From the IMG/VR virus record IMGVR_UViG_3300032323_003300, positions 1 through 32,535 of that record: a DNA stretch of 32,535 nt. One strand, written 5' to 3'. The stretch comes from a virus. Each line of letters opens with the position of its first letter. The first letter of the stretch is position 1. A program made the translations under genes and the position numbers. The notes below the pieces were generated by a model. It was not told the origin of the DNA, made no database searches, and saw nothing but the letters and a program-made list of their open reading frames with translations. Shown here piece by piece: positions 1 to 7,258 of the stretch.

Positions 1-108
1 TGGTTTTGTCGTTTAATTGAAGAAGCTCAAATTATTGAAGATGAATCTATAGAAGAAGTAACAACAGTAGAAGAAACAACTATCGAAGAAAACTTGGAAA
101 ATCAATAA
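1..108 (+). CDS. C-terminal end of an acidic protein (partial)
   Basis: The window opens inside a reading frame that runs from base 1 to a TAA at 106-108, giving 35 residues. The visible part is strongly acidic, rich in Glu, Thr and Ile, with two repeated V/I-EE-TT-type segments, and looks like a disordered tail. No domain is visible and the product is unknown. The promoter for the next gene lies over its last codons. Confidence 0.6.
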   Translation, partial: WFCRLIEEAQIIEDESIEEVTTVEETTIEENLENQ

Positions 109-124
109 AAAGTTATTATATTAC
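93..124 (+). promoter_or_regulatory. Bacteroidota-type promoter upstream of the chaperonin operon
   Basis: CTTG (93-96), a 20 bp spacer, then TATATTAC (117-124). This matches the Bacteroidota housekeeping promoter layout (-33 TTTG, 19-21 bp, -7 TAnnTTTG). The next ATG is at 129, in an ACGGTTATG context, so the leader would be only a few bases. It would drive the 129 gene, groES and groEL. Confidence 0.6.
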
Positions 125-128
125 GGTT

Positions 129-422
129 ATGAGTACTGAAAAAGAATACACACGTTTTATTAATGATCCTGTAATGGAACCTTATTTCATTTCAATGGAT
201 GACAATTGCATGACTGTCAATCTTAGAGTTATGCCTGATTCCCGTTACAGTGATTCTAAAAAAGAGTATGTCAAAATTATAGGACATTATAGTAATTTAA
301 CCTCTGCTTTGAAATCAATTGCTAAAGACAAAACAAATAGCAAATCATATGATTCATTACAAGGTTATATTGAAGAATACAAATCAATCGTAGAAAGTTT
401 AAATAATACAATTAATATTTAA
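129..422 (+). CDS. hypothetical protein, 97 aa, first gene of the chaperonin operon
   Basis: A 97-residue protein with no domain I can name. It has aromatic and beta-prone segments in the first half (MEPYFISMDDNCMTVNLRV) and a helical, Lys/Ser-rich second half ending in a likely amphipathic helix. It sits directly behind a promoter and one base before groES, so it is probably co-transcribed with the chaperonins. It looks like a small conserved phage protein, but I give no function. The start is the first ATG after the promoter. Confidence 0.85.
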   Translation: MSTEKEYTRFINDPVMEPYFISMDDNCMTVNLRVMPDSRYSDSKKEYVKIIGHYSNLTSALKSIAKDKTNSKSYDSLQGYIEEYKSIVESLNNTINI

Positions 423-423
423 T

Positions 424-711
424 ATGTTAGAAGCAGTTTATAACGCAATTATCGTAAAACCTCTAGAAGCAGAGGAAACCTCATATGGAGGTATTATTGT
501 TCCTGATTTAGGAAACGAAAAAAATAAAATGGGAGAAGTAATTTCCGTAGGTAAAGGCCACTATTCAGTTACTGGGAATTGGATCCCAACTGAATTACAG
601 GTAGGTGATGTTGTTGTATTACCAACAATGGGCTTTACTAAATTAGACTATGAAGGTGAAGAATACTGGATTGGTGTTGAAAATCAAGTTTTAGCAAAAG
701 TAAGTAAATAA
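424..711 (+). CDS. groES: GroES-like co-chaperonin (Cpn10)
   Basis: A 95-residue protein of normal Cpn10 length. The N-terminus (AVYNAIIVKPLEAEETSYGG) and the GGIIVPD segment at residues 22-28 match the GroES strand and mobile loop, whose I24-I25-V26 would dock in the GroEL apical groove. The conserved GEVISVGKG strand and GDVVVLP segment follow. Cpn10 forms a heptameric lid closing the GroEL cage during ATP-driven folding. It lies one base upstream of groEL, so the pair is probably expressed together. The phage lid may be matched to its own GroEL or also work on host GroEL; the sequence does not decide. Confidence 0.95.
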   Translation: MLEAVYNAIIVKPLEAEETSYGGIIVPDLGNEKNKMGEVISVGKGHYSVTGNWIPTELQVGDVVVLPTMGFTKLDYEGEEYWIGVENQVLAKVSK

Positions 712-712
712 T

Positions 713-2323
713 ATGAGTAAGATTATAGAATTCGGTCCTGAGGGACGTAAAAAATTAGCTGAAGGTATTGAAAAATTATCAAATGCTGTAACAGCTACTT
801 TGGGTCCAAATGGTAGAAACGTAGTAATAGCAAATGGGGGTGTTCCTCAATCTACTAAAGACGGTGTAACAGTAGCAAAATCAATTACATTAGAGAATCC
901 AATTGAAGAAGTTGGTGTTCAAATGGTTAAGCAAGCAGCTATTAAAACTGCTGAATTAGCAGGTGATGGTACTACTACATCTACTTTACTAGCTTCAGAA
1001 ATGATTAAAGATGGCTTGTTAGAGTTGAGTAATGATCGTAATGCTGTTGAGATTAAAAGACAAATGGATATTGCTGTAAAGCAAGTAATTGGTGCTTTAC
1101 ATGATGAGATTAAAGAAGATATCTCATCTGAAGAACAATTAAAACAAATTGCCACTATTTCAGCAAATAATGATCCTGAAGTGGGAGAATTGATTGCTAC
1201 TGCAATGCAAAAAGTAGGTCGTGAAGGTGTTGTGTTTATTGAAGAATCTAAAAACGGCGAAACATATCTTGAAACAGTAGAAGGTATGCAGTTTGATAGA
1301 GGTTACAAGTCACCTTATTTTGTTACTGATAATAATTCAATGAGCACTACAATCAATGATCCCTTTATTTTGATTGCAGATAAAAAATTCACTACTGTAA
1401 AAGAATTGTTACCTATTTTAGAGGCAGTTTCAAACCAAAACAAACCTTTAGTTATCATTGCTGAAGATATTGATGGTGAAGCATTAGCTACTTTGATTGT
1501 AAACAAAGCAAGAGGTATCTTAAAAGTTGTTGCTGTTAAAGCTCCTGATTTTGGAGATCGTAGAAAATTATTACTTGAAGATATCGCTATTATGACTGGT
1601 GGTCAAGTATTCAGTGCTGAAAAAGGTATGAAACTTGATAAATTCAGTTGGGATTGGTTTGGTCAAGCTCGTGTAGTTACTGTAGGTAAAGAACAAACTA
1701 CTATTATTGATGGTAAAGGCGAACCAGAAAAGATTTCGGCTCGTATTGAAGAACTACAAACACAAATCGAAAAAGCACAATCACCATACGAACGTGAAAA
1801 ATTACAAGAACGTTTAGCTAAATTTGTAGGTGGTGTAGCAATTGTACACGTAGGTGGATTTACTGAATCTGAAATGCGTGAGAAAAAAGACCGTGTAGAT
1901 GATGCTTTACAAGCAACTAAAGCCGCTCTTGAAGAAGGTATCGTACCAGGTGGTGGAGCTGCTTTATTACATGCTCGTGAACACATTGATCGAATTAGTA
2001 TTGGTGCTCAAATTGTTTATAAAGCTTGTGGTGCTCCATTTAAGAAAATTTTAACAAATGCTGGTATTGATCAAGAATATACATTCTATGCTATGAATGA
2101 AATCAGAACTGCTGATTATTGGACAGGTTATAATTTAAAAAATGATGAATTTGTTAATATGAAAGAAGCAGGAATTATTGACCCAGCTAAAGTAACTCGT
2201 ACAGCACTTGAAAATGCAGTATCAGTAGCAGGAACAGTATTATTAACAGAAGCTGTTGTAGTTGACAAACCCGAAGACAAGAAAGATGATGGTGGGTTTG
2301 GAGATATGATGGGAATGATGTAA
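713..2323 (+). CDS. groEL: GroEL-like chaperonin (Cpn60)
   Basis: A full-length group I chaperonin of 536 residues (family about 545). ATP-site motifs are intact: LGPNGRNVVI (30-39), Asp50 in KDGVTVAKS, GDGTTT (84-89), Asp397 in RVDDAL, which corresponds to E. coli Asp398, and GGG (413-415). The apical SPYFVTD segment is present and the C-terminus ends in a short Gly/Met tail (GGFGDMMGMM). It differs from bacterial GroEL in a shorter segment after the GGG motif and GYNLKN where GYNAAT is usual. It follows groES by one base. A phage chaperonin pair probably folds abundant virion proteins; this role is inferred. Confidence 0.97.
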   Translation: MSKIIEFGPEGRKKLAEGIEKLSNAVTATLGPNGRNVVIANGGVPQSTKDGVTVAKSITLENPIEEVGVQMVKQAAIKTAELAGDGTTTSTLLASEMIKDGLLELSNDRNAVEIKRQMDIAVKQVIGALHDEIKEDISSEEQLKQIATISANNDPEVGELIATAMQKVGREGVVFIEESKNGETYLETVEGMQFDRGYKSPYFVTDNNSMSTTINDPFILIADKKFTTVKELLPILEAVSNQNKPLVIIAEDIDGEALATLIVNKARGILKVVAVKAPDFGDRRKLLLEDIAIMTGGQVFSAEKGMKLDKFSWDWFGQARVVTVGKEQTTIIDGKGEPEKISARIEELQTQIEKAQSPYEREKLQERLAKFVGGVAIVHVGGFTESEMREKKDRVDDALQATKAALEEGIVPGGGAALLHAREHIDRISIGAQIVYKACGAPFKKILTNAGIDQEYTFYAMNEIRTADYWTGYNLKNDEFVNMKEAGIIDPAKVTRTALENAVSVAGTVLLTEAVVVDKPEDKKDDGGFGDMMGMM

Positions 2324-2333
2324 ATTAACGATT

Positions 2334-2522
2334 ATGCAGGACGCAGTAGGTCTTATAGGTAAACAGATTCAAATTAAGGAAATTAATTATCGAATCAAAG
2401 AATTTTATTTTGTACCGGGAACTAATTATTTGTATGTTGGTTTGATGAAATCTGATTATGTAACAGTAAATTGGAAATATGAAGACCTACTGCCTTACCT
2501 GATTGAACAAATTAAGTTATGA
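2334..2522 (+). CDS. hypothetical protein, 62 aa
   Basis: A small protein with alternating hydrophobic residues suggesting a beta-rich fold (IGKQIQIKEINYRIKEFYFV, then YLYVGLM). It begins 10 bases after groEL and its stop overlaps the next start in an ATGA junction, so it belongs to the same transcription unit. No recognisable domain. Confidence 0.75.
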   Translation: MQDAVGLIGKQIQIKEINYRIKEFYFVPGTNYLYVGLMKSDYVTVNWKYEDLLPYLIEQIKL

Positions 2523-2779
2523 GTAAAACAGAAATTAAAGAAAAATTAATCGAAATAGCTATTCGTAAAGCACCTGGTGATAATTGGAAAGTACATGGTA
2601 CTGAAGTAATCCAACCTTCATTAACTGATGCTTTAGAAGCTTGGTTTCAATTAGCTACAATTAAACCAAAGTCATTTAGATTAGATTTGACCTCAGGTAG
2701 ACTTTATGCTATATTAACTGAGGAAGTTGAAATTCCAGAACCAGAAGTAAAACGTTATAATATCTATGGTGACTACTAA
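2519..2779 (+). CDS. hypothetical protein, 86 aa
   Basis: An 86-residue protein with an N-terminal charged helix (KTEIKEKLIEIAIRK) followed by a mixed region and a Pro/Glu-rich segment near the C-terminus. No family recognised. It starts in an ATGA overlap with the preceding gene and overlaps the clamp loader start by 14 bases, so it is translationally tied to replication genes. Confidence 0.8.
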   Translation: MSKTEIKEKLIEIAIRKAPGDNWKVHGTEVIQPSLTDALEAWFQLATIKPKSFRLDLTSGRLYAILTEEVEIPEPEVKRYNIYGDY

Positions 2780-3704
2780 GGAACATACTATTTTCGTAGA
2801 GAAATACAGACCTAAAACCCTTGACACTTATATTTGTGATGAGCAGATTCGTGAAAAAATTCAAGAATTTTTAACTAATCAAGATATTCCACATTTAGGT
2901 TTCTTTGGTTTACAAGGTTCAGGTAAATCCACTTTAGCAAAGATATTAGTTAACAATATCGATTGTGATTTTATTTATCTAAATGCCACTGAAAATAGGG
3001 GTATGGATGATATTAAAGAAAAGGTAGGTTCATTTGCTTCAACTCGTAGTTTTAAACCCTTAAAAGTTGTTATTTTAGATGAATCAACTCATATTTTACA
3101 AGCATCACAAGTATTGCTTTTGAATATGATTGAAACATATAGTTTAACTACTAGATTTATTCTAACAGGTAATTATCCTGAAAGATTGATTCCACCATTA
3201 AGAAGTAGATTACAAGAATTTAAATTAACTCCTCCATCTAAAAAAGTAGTAGCAAAACATGTTTATGAAATTTTAAATAAGGAAAATGTTGAATTTGTAC
3301 TTGAAGATTTAGCTTCTATAGTAAATAGTTCATATCCTGATTTTAGAAAAATCATTAATGATTGTCAAAAATATATTGTAGACAATAAATTAGTAATTCC
3401 TAAATCATTAGGTAAAAATGAAGATGTTCAAAGTAAAATATTAGATATTTTAAGAAAACCGTCTAATAAAACGTTTAATGAAATTAGACAGATTATCGCC
3501 GATAATGATATATCTTCGTTTGAAGACATTTTTAAACACTTATATGAACATATAAATGTATATGCTGTTGGTTGTGAAGGACAAATAGCAATTATTATAA
3601 ATGAATGTTTATATCAAGCTAATTTTAGAGTTGATTTAGAAATTAACTTTATGGCTGGTATTTCAAAAATTATCGAAGTAATTAAACAAAATAGAATAAT
3701 ATGA
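2766..3704 (+). CDS. clamp loader AAA+ ATPase subunit, T4 gp44 / RFC small-subunit type
   Basis: A 312-residue AAA+ ATPase. It starts with the RFC-type VEKYRPKTLD segment (11-20), has Walker A GLQGSGKST (48-56), Walker B VVILDE (101-106) and a sensor-1/arginine-finger region LTGNYPERLIPPLRSR near 137-152. The family places the sliding clamp on primer-template DNA using ATP. The usual DEAD box reads DEST and the SRC motif reads SRL. A candidate gp62 partner lies one gene downstream, as in T4, where gp44 and gp62 form the loader. The ATG at 2766 is inside the previous gene. No sliding clamp gene is visible here. Confidence 0.93.
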   Translation: MVTTKEHTIFVEKYRPKTLDTYICDEQIREKIQEFLTNQDIPHLGFFGLQGSGKSTLAKILVNNIDCDFIYLNATENRGMDDIKEKVGSFASTRSFKPLKVVILDESTHILQASQVLLLNMIETYSLTTRFILTGNYPERLIPPLRSRLQEFKLTPPSKKVVAKHVYEILNKENVEFVLEDLASIVNSSYPDFRKIINDCQKYIVDNKLVIPKSLGKNEDVQSKILDILRKPSNKTFNEIRQIIADNDISSFEDIFKHLYEHINVYAVGCEGQIAIIINECLYQANFRVDLEINFMAGISKIIEVIKQNRII

Positions 3705-3943
3705 AAAATAATCAAATGAACATCAATTTAGATTTATCTAAAACAACATCAGTAGAAACACCTTCAGGAGGTAAAATTTGGTCTCAAGGAGTTATCCTTC
3801 GTAAAGTATCTCGTTTTGTAGTAGGTGCTGATGAAGATGCTCTTATACCAATTCCAGTATTTTATGATGTAGAAAGTGGAGAAATCTTACTTGAAACATT
3901 ACCTAAGGAATTAAGAAAAGAATACGGCGGTGACGATATTTGA
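3701..3943 (+). CDS. hypothetical protein, 80 aa, between clamp loader subunits
   Basis: An 80-residue, mostly beta-predicted protein, with SGGKIWSQGVILRKVSRFVV in the middle and a short acidic C-terminus. No family recognised. It overlaps gp44-like by an ATGA junction and the gp62-like gene by 14 bases, so it is produced along with both loader subunits. A role in replication is suggested only by position. Confidence 0.8.
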   Translation: MKNNQMNINLDLSKTTSVETPSGGKIWSQGVILRKVSRFVVGADEDALIPIPVFYDVESGEILLETLPKELRKEYGGDDI

Positions 3944-4349
3944 TTGGCTTAAAGAAATAACAGGTAATAAGAAAAAATGGTCTTCATTTAATGAAGAGGA
4001 TCAAAAACAATTTAATCCCTATATGGTTCATAGATACATTAGTATGTATGAACCTTATATAGAGGTTTCTAATATTGCTCAACTCCTCCCTCAAAATGAT
4101 AAAGAAAAAATATATCAATTTTACTGTAGTATGATACCAAAAAATAACGTATGGTTAAAGTATATTAAAGGTTCCAAGAAAAAACCTAATGAAGCTGTAT
4201 TAAAATATATAGCTGAATATTATACTATATCTTTAGGTGAGGCAGAGGATTATCTTTATATTCTAAAGAAAGAGGGAGTAAATAATGTTTTAGAAAAATT
4301 CGGTTTAGAAGAAAAAGAAATTAAAAAATTATTAAAAGAAATAAAATGA
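3930..4349 (+). CDS. probable clamp loader accessory subunit, T4 gp62-like
   Basis: A 139-residue protein starting with FDWLKEITGNKKKW and followed by FNPYMVHRYISMYEPYIEVS, the FNPFMVNR-type pattern I associate with the gp62 small loader subunit of T4-like phages. The rest is helical and Lys-rich. In T4, gp62 (187 aa) joins four gp44 subunits; this version is shorter. Position just after the gp44-like gene supports the call. The start is a GTG at 3930, inside the previous gene; no earlier in-frame ATG was seen. The call rests on motif resemblance and synteny, not an alignment. Confidence 0.7.
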   Translation: MTIFDWLKEITGNKKKWSSFNEEDQKQFNPYMVHRYISMYEPYIEVSNIAQLLPQNDKEKIYQFYCSMIPKNNVWLKYIKGSKKKPNEAVLKYIAEYYTISLGEAEDYLYILKKEGVNNVLEKFGLEEKEIKKLLKEIK

Positions 4350-4603
4350 CAAAAAATAGTGATATTTACAATGTAACCTTTGATACCCCTAAAACTAAAG
4401 TTATCGCTAAAACAGATTCAATTGTAGAATCAGTTATTGATGAACATATTAAAAGAGCTCAAATGGGTAAAGAAAAATACAATAACACTTTAGATAGAAC
4501 AGACCTATCAGTTATTGATTATTTACAACATGCTAAAGAAGAAGCAATGGATTTAGCTCTATATCTAGAGAAAACAATCCAAATGCTAAAAGGTAAAAAA
4601 TAG
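4346..4603 (+). CDS. small helical protein, possible MazG-like NTP pyrophosphohydrolase
   Basis: An 85-residue, mainly helical protein. The segment HIKRAQMGKEKYNNTLDRTD followed by HAKEEAMDLALYLEK resembles the Glu/Asp metal-binding helices (EExxD) of all-alpha NTP pyrophosphohydrolases, which hydrolyse NTPs or dNTPs to monophosphates. Only one clear acidic motif is visible, so the enzyme assignment is tentative. It overlaps the preceding gene by ATGA and sits in the replication module, which would suit a nucleotide-pool function. Confidence 0.75.
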   Translation: MTKNSDIYNVTFDTPKTKVIAKTDSIVESVIDEHIKRAQMGKEKYNNTLDRTDLSVIDYLQHAKEEAMDLALYLEKTIQMLKGKK

Positions 4604-4605
4604 TT

Positions 4606-5559
4606 TTGGGTAAAAAGAAAAAAATACCATCAATAGTAAAACAAATTCAAAAACATACTTTAAAAGAAATCAACTATGGATATGAGAAATCAATTTCCTA
4701 TAGTCAGGTTTCTATGTTTTTGAGTTGTCCACATAAATGGGCTTTACAATATAGAGACGGATATTATACATCTGAGTCCTCTATTCATATGACATTCGGA
4801 ACTGCTTTACATGAGGCATTACAACACTATATAACAACTATATACAATGAAAGTGGTGCTGCTGCTGACCGAATTAATATAGAAGAGTATTTTGAAGAAC
4901 GTTTTAGGGAAACTTACTTAAAAGACTACAAATCAAATAAAAAAGTACATTTTTCTGATCCTGTTGAAATGAGAGAATTTTATGAAGACGGATTGGCAAT
5001 TTTAAATTTTGTTAAGAAAAAACGAGGTGGTTATTTTGGTAAGCGAGGTTGGTATTTAGTTGGTTGTGAGGTACCTTTATTATTAAACCCACATCCTGAA
5101 TTCAAAACTGTTTTATATAAAGGCTATTTGGATGTTGTTTTGTATAATGAAACAACTAATAAGTTTAAAATTTTAGATATCAAAACATCCAAAAGTGGAT
5201 GGGATGATAAAACTAAAAAAGATGAAACAAAACAACTCCAATTAGTTATTTATAAAAAATATTACAGTCAACAGTTTGGAATACCTGAAGACAATATTGA
5301 AGTAGAATTCTTTATAGTAAAGAGAAAAATATGGGAAGAATCCCCATTTCCAATCTCCAGAATACAAGAATTTAGACCAGCAAGTGGTAAAGTAAAAATG
5401 AATAAAGCAACTAATACAATTAATTCATTCATAGAAGAAGTGTTCAATCGTGATGGTTCTCATAAAGACCAAATCTTTGAACCAAAACCAAGTGAATGGG
5501 GTTGCAAGTACTGTCCTTTTAAAAATCGTAAAGATCTTTGTCAAGTAGGTATATCTTAA
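4606..5559 (+). CDS. Cas4/RecB-like PD-(D/E)XK nuclease with Fe-S cluster cysteines
   Basis: A 317-residue protein with the Cas4/AddB-type nuclease layout: Cys41 in SCPHKW, His69 in GTALHE, Asp176 in GYLD, Asp191-Ile-Lys193 in ILDIKTSK, Gln212-xxx-Tyr216 (QLVIY), then Cys300, Cys303 and Cys312. The four cysteines would bind a 4Fe-4S cluster closing the nuclease domain. The family cuts or resects DNA ends; the substrate here is unknown. The start is a TTG at 4606, three bases after the preceding stop, giving a Lys-rich N-terminus; the next Met (37) would truncate the conserved region. No cas1/cas2 or CRISPR array is nearby, so a role in phage recombination or replication is likelier. Confidence 0.88.
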   Translation: MGKKKKIPSIVKQIQKHTLKEINYGYEKSISYSQVSMFLSCPHKWALQYRDGYYTSESSIHMTFGTALHEALQHYITTIYNESGAAADRINIEEYFEERFRETYLKDYKSNKKVHFSDPVEMREFYEDGLAILNFVKKKRGGYFGKRGWYLVGCEVPLLLNPHPEFKTVLYKGYLDVVLYNETTNKFKILDIKTSKSGWDDKTKKDETKQLQLVIYKKYYSQQFGIPEDNIEVEFFIVKRKIWEESPFPISRIQEFRPASGKVKMNKATNTINSFIEEVFNRDGSHKDQIFEPKPSEWGCKYCPFKNRKDLCQVGIS

Positions 5560-5599
5560 GGAATCTTGATATATTTATATATAACAAATAATAAAGATT

Positions 5600-5794
5600 A
5601 TGACAAATAAAAAGGATATGACATTAACCTCTGTGAAGGTACAGAGTGAGTTGTTTGAGCAGTTTAAAATAAATTGCGTTAAGTACAAATTTTCTTTACA
5701 AAAACTTGCTGATCGTGCTATTCATTTGTATATTACAGATGAAGATTTTAGAAAAAAAATCCACAGCCACAACAATTTAGAAGTTAAAGATTAA
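5600..5794 (+). CDS. ribbon-helix-helix-like small DNA-binding protein
   Basis: A 64-residue protein with a short beta strand (TLTSVKVQSELFEQFK) followed by two helices (KYKFSLQKLADRAIHLY), the arrangement of MetJ/Arc/CopG ribbon-helix-helix repressors, which dimerise and insert the strand pair into the major groove. Its target is unknown. It is preceded by a 40-base AT-rich gap and starts in an AAAGATTATG context. It stands immediately before the sugar island and might regulate it; this is inference. Confidence 0.75.
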   Translation: MTNKKDMTLTSVKVQSELFEQFKINCVKYKFSLQKLADRAIHLYITDEDFRKKIHSHNNLEVKD

Positions 5795-5808
5795 AAAAAT
5801 TAAGTTAC

Positions 5809-7257
5809 ATGAAAGATAAATTCGGTTATTTGCCTCCTGAGCAGAGGAAGAAAATCATGCTCATTTGTGATGACATTCGAGTACATTCAGGAATTGCTAC
5901 TGTTGCTCGAGAAATCGTACTTCACACATCACACCATTTTAATTGGGTAAATATAGCAGGAGCTATTCAACATCCCGAAAAAGGTAAAAAATTAGATCTA
6001 TCTGAGGATACTAATAAACAAGCAGGAATAAATGATTCTAGTGTATCTTTATATCCTGTTGATGGTTATGGTGATCCAACATTGATAAGACAACTCATTC
6101 AAATAGAACAACCTGATGCCATAATGTTGATTACTGATCCTCGTTATTTTGTTTGGTTATTTGCTATTGAAAATGAAATTCGTAAACACATTCCTATTAC
6201 TTACTTAAATATTTGGGACGATTATCCTGCTCCTTTATATAATAAACCTTATTATGAAGCATGTGACTTATTAATGGGAATTTCTAAACAAACAGTAAAT
6301 ATTAATAAAATAGTTTTAGGAGATAAAGCTAATAGTAAACTTATTAAGTATGTTCCTCATGGATTAAATGATACAATATTCAAACCTTTTGATAAAAATA
6401 GTGAAGAATATGCTAGTATGTTATCAATGAAAAAGAAAATATTTGGTAAATTTCAACCTGAATTTATTGTTTTCTTTAATTCTAGAAACATCCGCCGTAA
6501 ACAAATTCCAGATGCTTTAATGTCTTTTAGATTATTTTTAGATTCTTTACCTAAAGAACAAGCTAAAAAATGTGCTCTAATGCTTCATACAGAACAAGTT
6601 AGCGAACACGGAACAGACTTACCTGCTGTAATTGATTTGCTTTTTGGAGAAGATTATAAAAATAATGTATTCTTTACAAATTTAAGAGCTAATACATATG
6701 AAATGGCTGCTCTTTATAACATGTCTGATTGTCAAATTTTATTAACATCTAATGAAGGATGGGGATTAAGTTTAACAGAAGCAATGTTATGTGGTTTACC
6801 AATTATTGCTAACGTAACAGGCGGTATGCAAGATCAAATGCGTTTTGAATTTGAAGATGGTACTTGGATTGATTTTGATGAAAATTTTCCATCAAACCAT
6901 AGAGGCACAATTAAAAAACATGGAAAATGGGCATTCCCAGTTTATCCAACATCTCGTTCTATTGTAGGTTCTCCTCCAACACCTTATATCTTTGATGATA
7001 GATGTGAACCAGAAGATGCTACTAAATGTATTCTTGAAATTTATAATATGAGTAAAGAAGAACGTAAAGAAAGAGGTTTAGCAGGTAGAGAATGGGCTGT
7101 AAGTGAAGAAGCTGGATTTACATCTGAACATCAGGCAAACAGAGTAATTGAATGTTTTGATGAATTATTTGAAACTTGGAAACCAAGAGAAAAATTTGAA
7201 TTTATTAATGCTACAAATTACCCAATAAGAACCTTAAAACATAAATTAATTTATTAA
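5809..7257 (+). CDS. GT-B glycosyltransferase, GT4-like
   Basis: A 482-residue protein with a Rossmann-type N-terminal half beginning KKIMLICDDIRVHSGIATV and a C-terminal donor-binding half. The EX7E motif is clear: Glu316-GWGLSLT-Glu324, followed by AMLCGLPIIAN. This is typical of retaining GT4-type enzymes that transfer a sugar from a nucleotide donor. The C-terminal tail beyond the motif is long. No signal peptide or membrane segment is seen, so it is probably cytoplasmic. It opens the sugar island and is followed after one base by a second GT-B gene. Donor and acceptor cannot be read. Confidence 0.9.
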   Translation: MKDKFGYLPPEQRKKIMLICDDIRVHSGIATVAREIVLHTSHHFNWVNIAGAIQHPEKGKKLDLSEDTNKQAGINDSSVSLYPVDGYGDPTLIRQLIQIEQPDAIMLITDPRYFVWLFAIENEIRKHIPITYLNIWDDYPAPLYNKPYYEACDLLMGISKQTVNINKIVLGDKANSKLIKYVPHGLNDTIFKPFDKNSEEYASMLSMKKKIFGKFQPEFIVFFNSRNIRRKQIPDALMSFRLFLDSLPKEQAKKCALMLHTEQVSEHGTDLPAVIDLLFGEDYKNNVFFTNLRANTYEMAALYNMSDCQILLTSNEGWGLSLTEAMLCGLPIIANVTGGMQDQMRFEFEDGTWIDFDENFPSNHRGTIKKHGKWAFPVYPTSRSIVGSPPTPYIFDDRCEPEDATKCILEIYNMSKEERKERGLAGREWAVSEEAGFTSEHQANRVIECFDELFETWKPREKFEFINATNYPIRTLKHKLIY

Positions 7258-7258
7258 A

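Noticed and set aside
919-1986. Open frames on the minus strand opposite groEL (919-1155, 1315-1506, 1663-1986)
   Set aside because: They mirror a certain gene, give low-complexity Ser/Cys-rich products and have no leader or promoter. No minus-strand gene is supported in the window.
4606-5559. CRISPR-Cas locus, because of the Cas4-like nuclease
   Set aside because: No repeat-spacer array and no cas1, cas2 or effector gene is present.
5570-5577. TATATTTA in the gap before the ribbon-helix-helix gene, as a promoter
   Set aside because: The -7-like box is present but the bases 20 bp upstream (TAGG) do not match the -33 box, and the gap is AT-rich enough to give the box by chance. It may be real but is not counted.
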